Positions 1-10,609 of a stretch of DNA of 64,000 nucleotides are shown here, one piece after another. Both the position numbers and the translations under genes were made by a program. Numbering within the stretch: the stretch's first letter is position 1; every line of letters begins with the position of its first letter. Where the stretch lies: assembly GCA_036345935.2 (NCBI GenBank), contig JADWOT020000008.1:10577554-10641553 (forward strand), given 5' to 3'. The notes beneath the pieces are model-generated. The model was given only the letters and a program-made list of their open reading frames with translations, had not been told where the DNA came from and searched no databases. The stretch comes from Taenia hydatigena (Eukaryota > Platyhelminthes > Cestoda > Cyclophyllidea > Taeniidae).

Positions 1-3000
1 TTTAGTGTACTTTGCGAGTAACCTCACACAGCGAAGTTATGGTTCACCTTCGGAAATGGGCGTCGTAAAGGTTAGTAATCGTGGAATGGCAAAAGCATGG
101 TGCATTAATGATTGGTTGGAAAGTTGGATGAAGATAAAATTAGAGGAGTAAAACCCATGTTTGTGGTCACTGTGCTCGCGCAAAGTCAATTTGTGTGTCA
201 ATGAATGCAAAACCCAGCTACCTTGACACCACCGATGCCTTTGATGGCATGGCGAAAGGTCAGCTCTTCAAGTAAGGAGCCATTGATGATTTCGTCGTTT
301 CTGGTGCTATTCACACTAGTTCACTTGTCTCTTTTCTTGCCATATTTAGACAAATTAAGGGTGATTTAATTTCTTGGCAGTGGTCGTTTCGGGTTTCGTA
401 CAGGATCATCGAACAAAGAGTGTAAATGGTGAAGTATCAGTGTTTTGCTCAAAAATACTTGCTCCTGGCCGCGAACACTTGGGAGTGTATAAAAGGTGGC
501 ACAGGATGTGCTAAAACTAGTGCAACCTCCTTGTGATATCTAGTGGGACTGATCTTAGGGGAAGAGACAAAGAAATACTTTCTAGGAGTTAAGGTAAGAC
601 ATCCATGACACCTCAGGAAATAAATCAACCGGAAATTTAGTTAGCGCGTGTGCATATATAAACGTCAGAGCCATTTTTCTGTGATTATGCAAATATTTGG
701 GTGTTTTTGTTAATGGACTAGTAGCTGCAGGTGTGTGTTTAATGGCCTGTCAGGAAGCCGCGGTCATGCTGTCGGTGACGTAATGTGTCACCCACTTTTG
801 CCCCAGTGGAACAACTGTGCACCCTTCCTTTTCTGCCCACTTTCGCCCAACTCTTGACGCTCCACCCACTCACGCCGATAAAACTAAGCACATCGCTTCA
901 CTCCAGTGTGCGCTGTTTTGAAGGCTTCCATGGAAGTGGAAGAGGTATGTAAGATCAATGCTATGTATTTATGTATGCAGGCAAATTTATCAACATTAGG
1001 TTCTCTATTTGCACATTTATGTTGGACAAATTCACTAATGAAACAACATTGGAAGATTGAGGATAAAATGCTTAAGGATGAAAATACTGGCTTCTGTGAG
1101 ATAAAATATGGGACCATATTCGCTGGAAAATCACCTCAGGAGAATCACATGAAGAAGCCAACACTCTTGATTCGTACGCTTGAGGAGGACAGCACAAGAG
1201 TCAACTAGCACAAGGGTTTAACGAACAAATGTACTTCAAGTAAACCATACGTAGGCTCGTACAGGCCAGTGTTCTGAAAACTCCTGAAAGCAGAATCAGT
1301 CATTAATCTCCAATGTTTATTCATAAATCTTTTTCGTATTCTTGACAGGTATTTACGTTAACTGAAATTCCACTGAGAGAATCAGCGAAATCTTTTCAGT
1401 CGCCTTACACCTTATGTCCATGAATTTGTGCCTTCTCCGTTCCCTAACCATTCCCTGACGGTTTTTGCAAGTGGAATCATTTCTCTCTTTGCCATCCTCC
1501 ATGACATAATTTACAACCGCTAAAGGGTGAATATTAGGCATGACCACTGCCGCCCTGTTTTCACTTAGAAAAAAGCCTCGATTCCGACGTAGTCTCCAGA
1601 GTGAATAGATGCAATTAAATGTGGTATTGCTTTCGTGATTGGTAAATGACAAGAGTAAAAGGAAAATTTAAAGCATTTTTAATCAGTGAAAGGCCGTAGA
1701 AGCCACTACTTTTCTCATTAATTGTGATTAGCGAAATCGCAGCGAAAATTATGCTAAGAAACCAATTTTTCCAAAAGTCGCTTATTGCAAAGTTTTGTAC
1801 ATTACTAAATTGTATATAAACAGCCAGTAATCAACTACATCATTTCCTTATAAATCCTATGATGCCTTGGATGCACATCTCAATTAATAGTCAAATAGTT
1901 TCCCATACTCTTATCAGTCTGATCATTTGGAAGCCAGAGTTTTTCAAACAGTCTGATATTCTCTGCTACATTTTTGTGACACAAATCTTCGCTAGTTGGA
2001 AGCCTCATTTTTAAAATTCTAATGCGATGGAGGAAGTCCTGGCTTCTGCATATATGTATTCTGCTTGAAACGGTTTCCAAATTAGCATAAGCATCTATCG
2101 CTATTGTTGCGTGGTTAATAAGGAAATTCAGTGAAGACAATCAGTAACAACATGCCAAAGAAGGTTTGACTATACTTGCAGCCAGTCGCAGCAACTCCGG
2201 AAAGGCTATGATTTACGTAGTAAATTTTGCATCAGAGTTGAAAAAACTCCAGCTAAGGAAAAAGTGTGCGCTGTGAATCCAAATGCCTCGATACCATTAT
2301 TCCAACTGTGCTGGGTATTTCCCAATGCACCGGCCAGGTGAGAATGCGGATCATTTTCCAATCCAACGGTACCAATTCGCCTAAGATACCATTGTTTGCA
2401 TGAATCCCATCAAACACGCCTGAAACAGCTATGAACAATTTAGTGACTGTTTCGACGGTGGTAATGCTATTAGCGGGTAAAATGCTAAACTTATTTAACA
2501 ACAACCAGTTCGATTATGGGGAGCCATCACTAAAGATATTTATTTATGGTGTGATTAAACAGCTATAACAGAAATGATCAGTTTTCGGAGTCAACCAAGC
2601 GACAAGACATTGTTACATACCTGACCACTATTTTTCCATTTAAAAGTGTGTATAATGTAAAAAGTGAAGCTGATCGTAACCGACTGGAAAAGCCAAAACA
2701 CTGCATATTAATTCTGCATGTGTAATTGGGATGCCACAGGTTCTGATGGAATGAATTATGCAGGCAAGAATATTCCCTTCTTAGTCCTTGCCAATAGTCC
2801 GGATTGTTTACAAGAAGTTACTACAAAATTGTGTGCTATCCATGAACAGCAACCTGGAAGACAATGCATTTATCGTTAGATGGGCAATTCAGGTTGAGTC
2901 CATGGCTTTCTGCACAATTGGTTGTCAAAAGTAAACTATTATATGGGTAACATTTTCAGTATCGCCGTTAGCGTTTTCTCGTTAAAACGCATAAATTGAA

Positions 3001-5529
3001 CCACTTTGTCTCAAAGATCTACTTTCAAAAAATTTCGTTCTAACATCGTTCGCCTTGGAAAAATTGCTGATGCGGAGTATCATGAAAATTTAATTTGTTT
3101 TAATTCACTTTCAGTTGATTGTTTTACAACTTTTTTGAAACCCACTTTTAAAATAATTAAAATCTGCGAGTAAAATACAAACTTTAGCCTTAATTTTTTA
3201 GGATTCAAATGGTTTGGCGTGAACAGTTGACTTCGAGGAACATCGTGAAACATTATGTGTAGGCGTATTGAATGGTTTGTTATGCACATCCTCAAAATTG
3301 TTCCTCTTGCTTTAGTAGGGTAATTTGGGTTATACAACAATATCACAGTTGTTTGTTTCCTCGCTTTTTGCCTAGCGATGGGAAGAAGTATCGCAGTGTA
3401 GTACACACGCGTAGGTGCGTACGCTAACCTCCTGACTAGACGAATGCCATTAACTCCATACTATTTCTCGAATAAAAGGTATCCTTCTCTAACTCTGAAC
3501 CCATTACACTGGTGATGGTGGGCAGGTAATCAAAGATGATGGGGGTCAGATTTTGTTTTCCTCGTTGAGCGTAAGTAGCGATCGCTCAATCACTCAGTTG
3601 GCGTTTGCAGACCGCTTCTCATTAAAAAGATTCCTTATGATTCTATAATCATTATTATAGCTGCCTTGACTGAGGAAAAGGCAGAGCACCTCCTTCGTTT
3701 CTGTCTCCTTTCCACGAAATGCGTCACAGTCACATTCATAAACTCCCCAGAAGGTGTTAATTTAAAATAACCTTTTGAAAAACACTGTGGCGAATTCTTT
3801 TAATTAAAAATCCACACTAAACACAATAAGACTCTAAAAACATATATCCTAAGTAATAAATCCCTATCTATCAAAGCTAAGGTTACACCACACTCTCTTC
3901 GGCATTGTTCAACGAAAATAGATGAAAATCGCCAGCAAGAAAAATTAACTTTATATTTGTAACCAATTGCTTCTTTAAGCTTAGGTGTTTTACAAGCAAA
4001 AAGTGTCATACAATCTTTTACAGAAGTTATTTGAAGTCAGTCAGGCATAACAAAATGGCACTCCATAACAGATTTGACAAACAGCGCGGCACTGGCGATG
4101 TCAAGTGGTCCTTAAAAGAACCTAGTAAAGATCGTTTTGTGAGGATGCTAAGGGAGTTCTTTCACTGCGGATATTCTATTATGGTGGCTTCATCGATAGC
4201 AGAAAGTAAACAACCTAAAGCGAAAGTTAATTTGGTTAAACAAAATCGACCAAAAAAGCGAAATTCTGTTGAGTTTTGAATTTCCCCTTTGCGACTGTAT
4301 ATCATGCTTAAATGAAGTAAAAATCTCAGGCTCTCGATGCTGGACAAGTCAAGTAACATCTATTTTAAAAGGAAACTGTGTTCCTCTCAAAAAAACAAAT
4401 CATCTAATTGGGATATCCGGTGTTTCGAAATGAATTTGCGCATTCTCTAGGAGTTAAAGTATACCTAGAATGCCAGGCTTAAGACTACATTTATTTTGAT
4501 TGCCTTATAGTTGTCAACCGAATTTTTTACGTCCCTTAAAAATTCTACTTTGTTAAAATAGTGGTCTTAAAAGTAGAAAACGTTCATTGGTTCGCTGAAT
4601 GCGAGTAGAGTCACAATACATACACACACATTGGAAAGTGAAACACCTCTGTAGTACCAGAGTACCACAGATCCTCGCACCAGTAGGTGATTAAGCTTGC
4701 ACCGTGCAATCAACCTCCTCCTGGACTTTGTTTATGACTGTTTACAGATGCCTGCACAAGAGGCGTAGATCGAAACACAAGGTGAATGACCACCAGTAGT
4801 GTCACAAGGTAATCCACTCTTGCATCAAGCAATAACTCCCTCATGGATAATGCAAGCATCGGCACTGTGCACAAAGTGTCGGTTTCTTTCTGATGCGAAT
4901 AGTCTGCGGGGCGGTCGAAAATGACCTTCTCCTGCATCTTGAAAGGTGGCAGACTACTCTTCATTCACGAAGAAAATTCGGTTGTTGTGTCAGAAGCTCA
5001 TTGCACTGTCTTACAAACCTAAAATCTCACAGATTAATCCCGTTGCTAAACAGGGAGGAATCCTGGAAGCTCACGATCCCACCTTCCAGTGAGGTAGCCA
5101 AAATCCCTGCCACTGTGTAGACTTGAAAAGCAAGAGTGTATGGTCGTATTCATTCCAGTGGAATGAATGCAGATAATTTCAGTTTGGTTGTTCGTGCAGA
5201 GCAGTAGCACTACACTGGATGGGATTTCGCATGGAAGGGACCTTGGGGCAATGATTAAGGTAGCCCTATCTTTTTACACCAGAGTCAAAAAATTGCCTGT
5301 TAGTTTTGTTTGAAGGGGCATCCGATGCGTAGCTGCGATTGCTCATGCTAATTGCGGCATTGTTGTTAAATCCGATTGACTATTTCACTTTTGGGGCAAA
5401 AATAGAGTGCGCCATTTCCGCCTCGAGGGAGAGCAGCAGGAGTTGGTGATCGAGTTGGATGAGTTAATGTAAGAGGCATGCTTGAGAACACGCAGCCAAG
5501 CAATTATTCTTTATTGTGTCTGATGGGGT
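1..5529. other. No convincing gene
   Basis: Only short unsupported open frames are present, none with a recognisable domain. A possible first coding exon lies near 930-945: the short peptide MEVEE is followed directly by a strong donor (GTATGT), but I found no continuation. A TG...CA segment at 3397-3508 is reported as a finding. The rest is AT-rich DNA in which I see nothing. Confidence 0.5.
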
Positions 5530-7440
5530 ACATTGCCACACATGCTTGTCTAAATGTACCGTTTTGGTGACTAGCATGCAGATTATCCAGACTCCGTGGG
5601 TGAGGTAATCCTAGCCATGTTCATGAAGGAGACGAGATCTGATTTCTTGCACAACTTAGCACACTTGTCAAATCCCCATATTACACAATTGAAGATGTCT
5701 TCTATTCAACACTCTTCTCCATCGAAGTCCTCGAAGCTAGAGGTAGAAGACCGAAATGTCGAAAATATTAAACTGCTAACAGTATTGGTAGAACTTCCTC
5801 ACCTCAAAAATTCACATGGACCTAGGCAATTGGTTTGAGAACGCCACATTCAACCCTGAAATTAATGCACTTCTCCCAAACCTCTTCTCTACCACCGTGA
5901 AATCGATTCGATCCCAAATGCTTATTTCGTGGGTTTTTCAACCACGGTAGCCCAACTACTCACCTCAAGGAGAGAACAGGCGTTAGATGGGAGAAGATGA
6001 CGAGGAATATGCAAGGAGTTCAACATACCCAACAAAGCGTACATTCCTTGACTTGCCGCCAGCAAGATCGGAGGTGAGAGTCATCGCTCAGCTTACACAC
6101 AGAGTTTGTCACAACACTATGGTGAAGCTTGCGGCGAAGAACTGTCAGAAACTTGGCCACGACACCGCGTTATAGCAATAGCAGTAGCCGATGAAACGCA
6201 ACATCATCCGTGTCGCTCGCCGAATCAAGCTAGGCCATCGTTTTCCTAGCTGTGGTTGTTTCCAGACGACTCCCATCCTTTTCTGTAAACACTAAGCGCC
6301 TTGGTAGACCAATCATGAAACCGTTGGGTCGTTGGTGAATCGCAGGACTGTTTCCAGCTCTTACCAAAAGGTCAAGGTGTTGTACTGTCTGAAAGACTAC
6401 GATTAGCAGAGAAAATGACCACAGTAAGATGCAACACCGATAAAATTTCCCGTTTGTGTAAAATTAACTTGGAACACACTTCTTGGAGCCGGAGTCCTAC
6501 ATTGCAACTAAAGCTATTCGGGGTTCTGTTGTTAGCCCTTCCCTACCAATCAGCACGGTAAAACTAAGAAGGTCATTTTGTCACCAAAGAAGTGTCGGTG
6601 GTCTCTGCAATGCCCTATTGAAAACCACAGCAATGCGGACAAACACCCTAAAATGCCTTTTTATTTCACATCTCGCGCACATCACCGACAATGTAGAGAA
6701 ATTGCACAGGTCGCAGGTTAGGTACACCAATAGTTTTTCAGAGCAGGGCTTTAAACTGGAAAGAGTAAGCTCCAGAAAACATATGGTAGGTGTCGGCGAG
6801 GTTAGACCGGTCTGGCGACCATCCAGACGCATGCCACTCCTCTGCCAGAGGCGGCAAACTATCCAGTCAACGTGTTGCTGAAGGACAGAGTCATGAAATT
6901 CCCCAAGTCATTGTGAACCCACTGATTACTCTGATAAGGAATAACCATGGACGACTTGGACTGTGTGCCGATTGCAGCGAGCTGAACTTGGTAGCATAGA
7001 AGGATGTCCATTTTCTAGCCTACAAGCAATCCGTTCAACCCCTCTAAGTAAGGCAGAGTGGTCTACCTTGTCGGTTTTAAAAGTGGGAGGCTAGCAACTG
7101 GGAATAGGAAACAGATGAAGAGGAGGCTGCTTTCACATTGCCCAGTCGGCTTTATGAATTACTGACGATGCCTCTTGGGCTCTAAAGTGCGACGCCCATT
7201 GTTGAATGATGTGCAGATTAGCTTGATTGGCGTACCCCCCAAACATTGTACGGCACGCTTAGGCGACAAATGTTTTCGGTGGGGATATTCAGGAGTAGTT
7301 CGATCGCCCATAAGGGGCAAGTATGGCTCTGAGACCAAAAGGCATTAATTTCTACAGCGTCCAGTCAACTTTTGGGGGCATGCTGTCTCAGTAGACGCAC
7401 CAGGCAAGTGTAAACCCGACTAAATAGGGGAACCGATTTA
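5530..7440 (+). pseudogene. Decayed 5' part of a Ty3/Gypsy element (LTR-gag-PR-RT)
   Basis: This is an old relative of the intact Gypsy at 10090-14487, in the same orientation. The stretch 5530-5786 aligns loosely with the intact LTR, including a TAAATGT block near its start and an AAGATGTC start-codon block near 5692. Just after it, the peptide around 5780-5830 reads LLTVLVELPHLK, matching TLVAALADLPHFK of the intact gag. From about 6480 the pol reading is recognisable but broken by stops and shifts. It shows HITD, then VRPVWRPSRRMP against the intact ARPIWQPPRRIP, then LCADCSELN against LCIDYRKLN, then the DNA of the YEFQTMPFG and YLDD regions. Similarity stops near 7440, after RT; RNase H, integrase and the 3' LTR are not seen. 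Its length to that point (about 1.9 kb) fits the same interval of the intact copy (about 2.1 kb). It cannot encode a functional protein. Confidence 0.8.
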
Positions 7441-9370
7441 CAGGCAAAATGTACGAACTCAATATTGTGGGAGGAGGTGTCATTTCTTCTCTAGGACAAT
7501 GAATAAACCTGCTTTTTCATGCAACTCTGCTTATTTGTTTTATTTCTATGTGCCCTTCCTTCAGCATTCCCCTTCATCAAAGATTCAGAGGCAAAGTTTA
7601 GAATGACAAAATGGTAAATCTTTTACAAATATCTCTGAGATCTAGCTCAGTGTTGATAAATAAGTTCACCCATATGTCCATTGTTTACGCCGATATTTGG
7701 CTGTTTGGCGGAAACTAAGAAATCTGGGTCATTTCATTCAAGGAAATGCAGTCTGACATTCCGTCCCTTTGAAGCACATATGAAGCCCCTTCTGAACTTG
7801 TTGCTTTCCTCTTTTCGTTAACTTTTTATGTTAAATTAAGCTTCAATGGGCCATTTAAAGGTCTTCACAACCTCTGCTAACCATTTGAATTGCAGATTTG
7901 AAAGTGGCGCATATTTATTAATAACAGCCACTGAACTTTCGAATGGTTGTTTTAAATTTTACAATGCATTTGTGTTATCAAAGTACTATGTAAAACATAT
8001 GTGGGGCGAATGTACCTTTCAAGTGTGGAGCAATTGGCGAACGCTGCTCCCGCAGCGAAGGCGACGTCCGATTTCCACGATGTGAGGGCGAGTTTCGTAA
8101 ACGCACTCGCCAACACTTGCCAATAAGCGTGGCTCTGCCAAAACAGTCTGTTTATTCGAAGAGTTCGACGAGGAATACGGCTTAATTAAGTTTATTTACT
8201 TTTTTTTATCACCTGGTCAAGCTTTTAACTAAAGCAGTTATGTTTTAATGTGGTTTCCTATGTTCCATTGTTCATAAACTGGATTATTTTAGCTGCTTCT
8301 ATGCACAGAAACAAAAGGGAATTTAAAAAGCCTTTTTTACATCCGCTTTGAAGTCCGGAAACTTTTAAAAAGAAATGGTTGAGGTTGGCATTCCAAACTG
8401 TTGCACCCGTGTCTCTAACTTTGGCATTTCAGTTCCACGTAAGCCGGAGAGTGGCGTCTAGAAGTGAACTAGACTTCTTCACAGTACCTTTCGAATTCGC
8501 AACTGTATTTGTGGGTGTTTTTAGTCTAGGCACCGGAAGGAAATTTGTTTAGACTTAGAATTAGTTAATTGTTTGTCTCCAGAAAAAGCGAAATGATTCC
8601 AACTAAAGTTTATTAATTAACGTTCAATTGCGGATTATGGAGGTGCATAAATAAAGTTAGTCTAGATTGTTGCAAGACCGCGACAGTGCGCAAACATTCT
8701 ATGCAATGCAGCAATAATTTGGCCATATCCATTAAAGCTACTGCAATTTATGTCTACTCTGGCGCCAATATAAGCCATTTTATTGCCTCTTCCCAAAATC
8801 TTCCACCCACAATAGATGACATTTCTCTTGATTATGTGTAAACAGTGCCAAATTTCGGCGGTCCATTACTGATAGGAACTGTGATTTCCTGTACCATCAT
8901 ACATTAATACATATGAAGCAAGCGCTTCGGCAGCTTGTATTTTTGCTAGACGACATTACCTTAGGGGCATATTACCCATATTAAATTGTCACACGTCAGG
9001 TGTCGACTTCGTAAGCATTTGCAATATGAAGACTGAAATTGAGATTTATACAGGGCAGTGTTTTTAGTAGTCTTCGCCAGCGGTCTTTTATTCGACTATC
9101 TGCGCTAGTACAGAGTCTATTACCATACCTCTTTTGCCTAAGAGCTGTATATAAGTAATATATTTTCGATCAATCTACTGTAAGTTCTTACGACTTTGGA
9201 GGAAACTCGGAGCGATGCAGTGCATATCTGCAACACAGACATGTGTTAGAATTTCAAATACTTCAAAATTCCTTGATTTTAATGAATATCAGCTTCAAAC
9301 TGAGTACATTTTGCGGTCAGGTCTGAGTGGAACTTTGCCCTTGGAAAATATGAAAACGTAATGGTTGGAA
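7441..9370. other. No gene seen
   Basis: AT-rich sequence with no open frame showing a domain, no splice-supported exon and no clear repeat. The frame at 7846-8085 (79 codons) has no recognisable content. Confidence 0.5.
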
Positions 9371-9570
9371 TTTTAGCGCCGCAAGACTCCCCCAAAAGAC
9401 GGGAAAAGACATAATACCCAGGCAGAATATGTATATTGGGCAGTGCTGAGGTGCGGAGCCATCAGCACGGCCCAGGGACAGACCTCACAGGTGATGGTAC
9501 AATGAAGGCGCACCTCGGTGGTCCTTTAACCAAAACCGGGTTAAATAAACAGCCAACGAGTTACATAGGC
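9371..9570 (-). repeat. Diverged TRIM-type LTR remnant
   Basis: A worn copy of the LTR described under the element at 14601-15467. Read on the plus strand it keeps the block order of the reversed LTR: a TAGCGCC..AAGACTCCC end, a GGCAGAATATGTATATT block, a central block rich in GGCCCAGG, and AAACCGGGTT near the other end. It stands alone with no internal region beside it. Confidence 0.65.
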
Positions 9571-9850
9571 TCAGACCTTTCCAATCTATGCGTGCTGTGT
9601 GGTGAATTGATTATGAACTACACGGGCAACTCTGCTTCTGCAAGTTGTGTTTCTACTTTGTGTCGCGGTCTTCAACACATACCAGTAGTCTCTACTAGAT
9701 ACTGACATTCCGAAAAATTTCAAGTATGCCGTTTTTAAAGTTTATGCTTCATAGAGGTTAATTAAAAGATTAAACCTTACTGCTCTGAAGCGCCGAGATT
9801 CGTGTTTTACCTTAAACTACTTAAGGAATTACACATCGAAGCAGTACTCT

Positions 9851-10033
9851 TGTAGTACTTTGTTTGAACTACCGGTTTCGGTGAGGGTCACAGAGGTGGC
9901 CATATTGCCTTAGCTGCGTAGACTGATCTCGGGCCATGCCAGCAGCTTATTCCCCTCTGCCTGTTGAATATGTATGTATTCTACTCCAGCATTCTGCCTT
10001 CTTTTGCCTTCAAGGGAGTCTCAGGACGCTACA
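9851..10033 (+). repeat. Solo TRIM-type LTR, 183 bp
   Basis: It starts TGTAGTACTT and ends GACGCTACA, the canonical TG...CA ends. It carries the same internal blocks as the LTRs at 15285-15467 and 41043-41226: an ACCGGTTTCGG box, GGCCATGCCAGC, a TATGTATTCTA TATA-like block and TTCTGCCTTCTTTTGCC. No primer-binding site follows it. It is followed by the same 165-bp segment that follows the copy at 41293-41471, so the two loci share a duplicated arrangement. Confidence 0.85.
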
Positions 10034-10085
10034 ATTATATTCTCTCCTAATGAAGAGCAAACACCACAACGTTTCAGAATGAACA

Positions 10086-10089
10086 GTAG
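10086..10089. other. Target-site duplication GTAG (left copy)
   Basis: GTAG lies immediately before the 5' LTR and again immediately after the 3' LTR (14488-14491). The related locus near 41520 has the uninterrupted sequence with one GTAG, which acts as a paralogous empty site and supports a 4-bp duplication. Four bp is within the normal range for Gypsy integrases. Confidence 0.8.
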
Positions 10090-10315
10090 TGTAATACTTA
10101 ATTCTTTAAATGTGCTTTGTAGGCGAGAGGCGGGAAGGGAATTTAAACCACGTGACGGAGGAACGCGGAGACTCCTTGGAACGTGACGGACCCTCGGCCT
10201 GAACTCCCATTACTCGCCTAACTGTATTTATCACCCTTATAACGTAAAGATGTCCAAACGCACTCAGACTTCTGCTGGCAAGGGTAACCAGGAGGGGGAG
10301 GAGGAACCCTCTACA
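10090..10315 (+). repeat. 5' LTR of Gypsy element
   Basis: It is 226 bp, from TGTAATACTT to CCCTCTACA, and appears identical to 14262-14487. A TATAAC motif lies near 10238, just upstream of the gag ATG at 10250. The coding frame therefore starts inside the LTR, in what should be the R/U5 part, and continues across the LTR end into the internal region. Confidence 0.97.
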
Positions 10316-10609
10316 CTGGTGGCAGCGTTGGCGGACCTTCCCCATTTCAAGGAAGGGATGAATTTCGGAGATTGGATGAAAACCGTTAGGTTTAACATCC
10401 ACTTGTTTCCCCAGCGGCAGAGGATTCCGCTGATCCTACACGCTCTTCCGCAAGAGCTGTTCTCTGCAGCGGTTGATGCCGGGGTCTCACCCGACTCCGA
10501 TCTAGACGAGTGCTGCGAAATTCTGGCCCAGCTCGTCATCGACCAACGAGAGGAGTCCCTTGCTAGGGAGTTCTTTCTCCGCGAGCAAAAGTCGGGCGAA
10601 AGCGACTAG
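10250..10609 (+). CDS. Gag-like ORF of the Gypsy element (119 aa before an in-frame UAG)
   Basis: This is the N-terminal part of the structural polyprotein. The ATG lies 66 nt before the end of the LTR, and the frame runs through the primer-binding site, which encodes LVAALA. Residues about 33-95 (for example FGDWMKTVRF and ILHALPQELFSAA) look like the helical capsid core of short Gypsy Gags. No CCHC zinc knuckle is visible here or in the sequence that follows. The frame ends at UAG (10607-10609, codon 120), and the same frame stays open directly after it, with capsid-like sequence continuing (FAGALQIL, then WVAVQFKAG). The stop therefore seems to lie inside Gag rather than at its end. It is either a point mutation or a readthrough stop; sequence alone does not decide. 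Confidence 0.85.
   Translation: MSKRTQTSAGKGNQEGEEEPSTLVAALADLPHFKEGMNFGDWMKTVRFNIHLFPQRQRIPLILHALPQELFSAAVDAGVSPDSDLDECCEILAQLVIDQREESLAREFFLREQKSGESD
10317..10331 (+). promoter_or_regulatory. Primer-binding site, tRNA-Leu type
   Basis: The site is TGGTGGCAGCGTTGG, one base after the 5' LTR. From general knowledge, the 3' end of animal tRNA-Leu(AAG) plus CCA would pair with TGGTGGCAGCGGTGG, so 14 of 15 positions agree. This is where a host tRNA would prime minus-strand DNA synthesis. Confidence 0.75.

Noticed and set aside
906..1208. 100-codon plus-strand ORF
   Set aside because: No recognisable content; a GTATGT donor after MEVEE suggests that, if real, only the first few codons are coding.
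8030..8110. GC-rich hairpin-like sequence (GCTGC...GCAGC)
   Set aside because: Short imperfect inverted repeat without neighbours that suggest an RNA gene or regulatory role.
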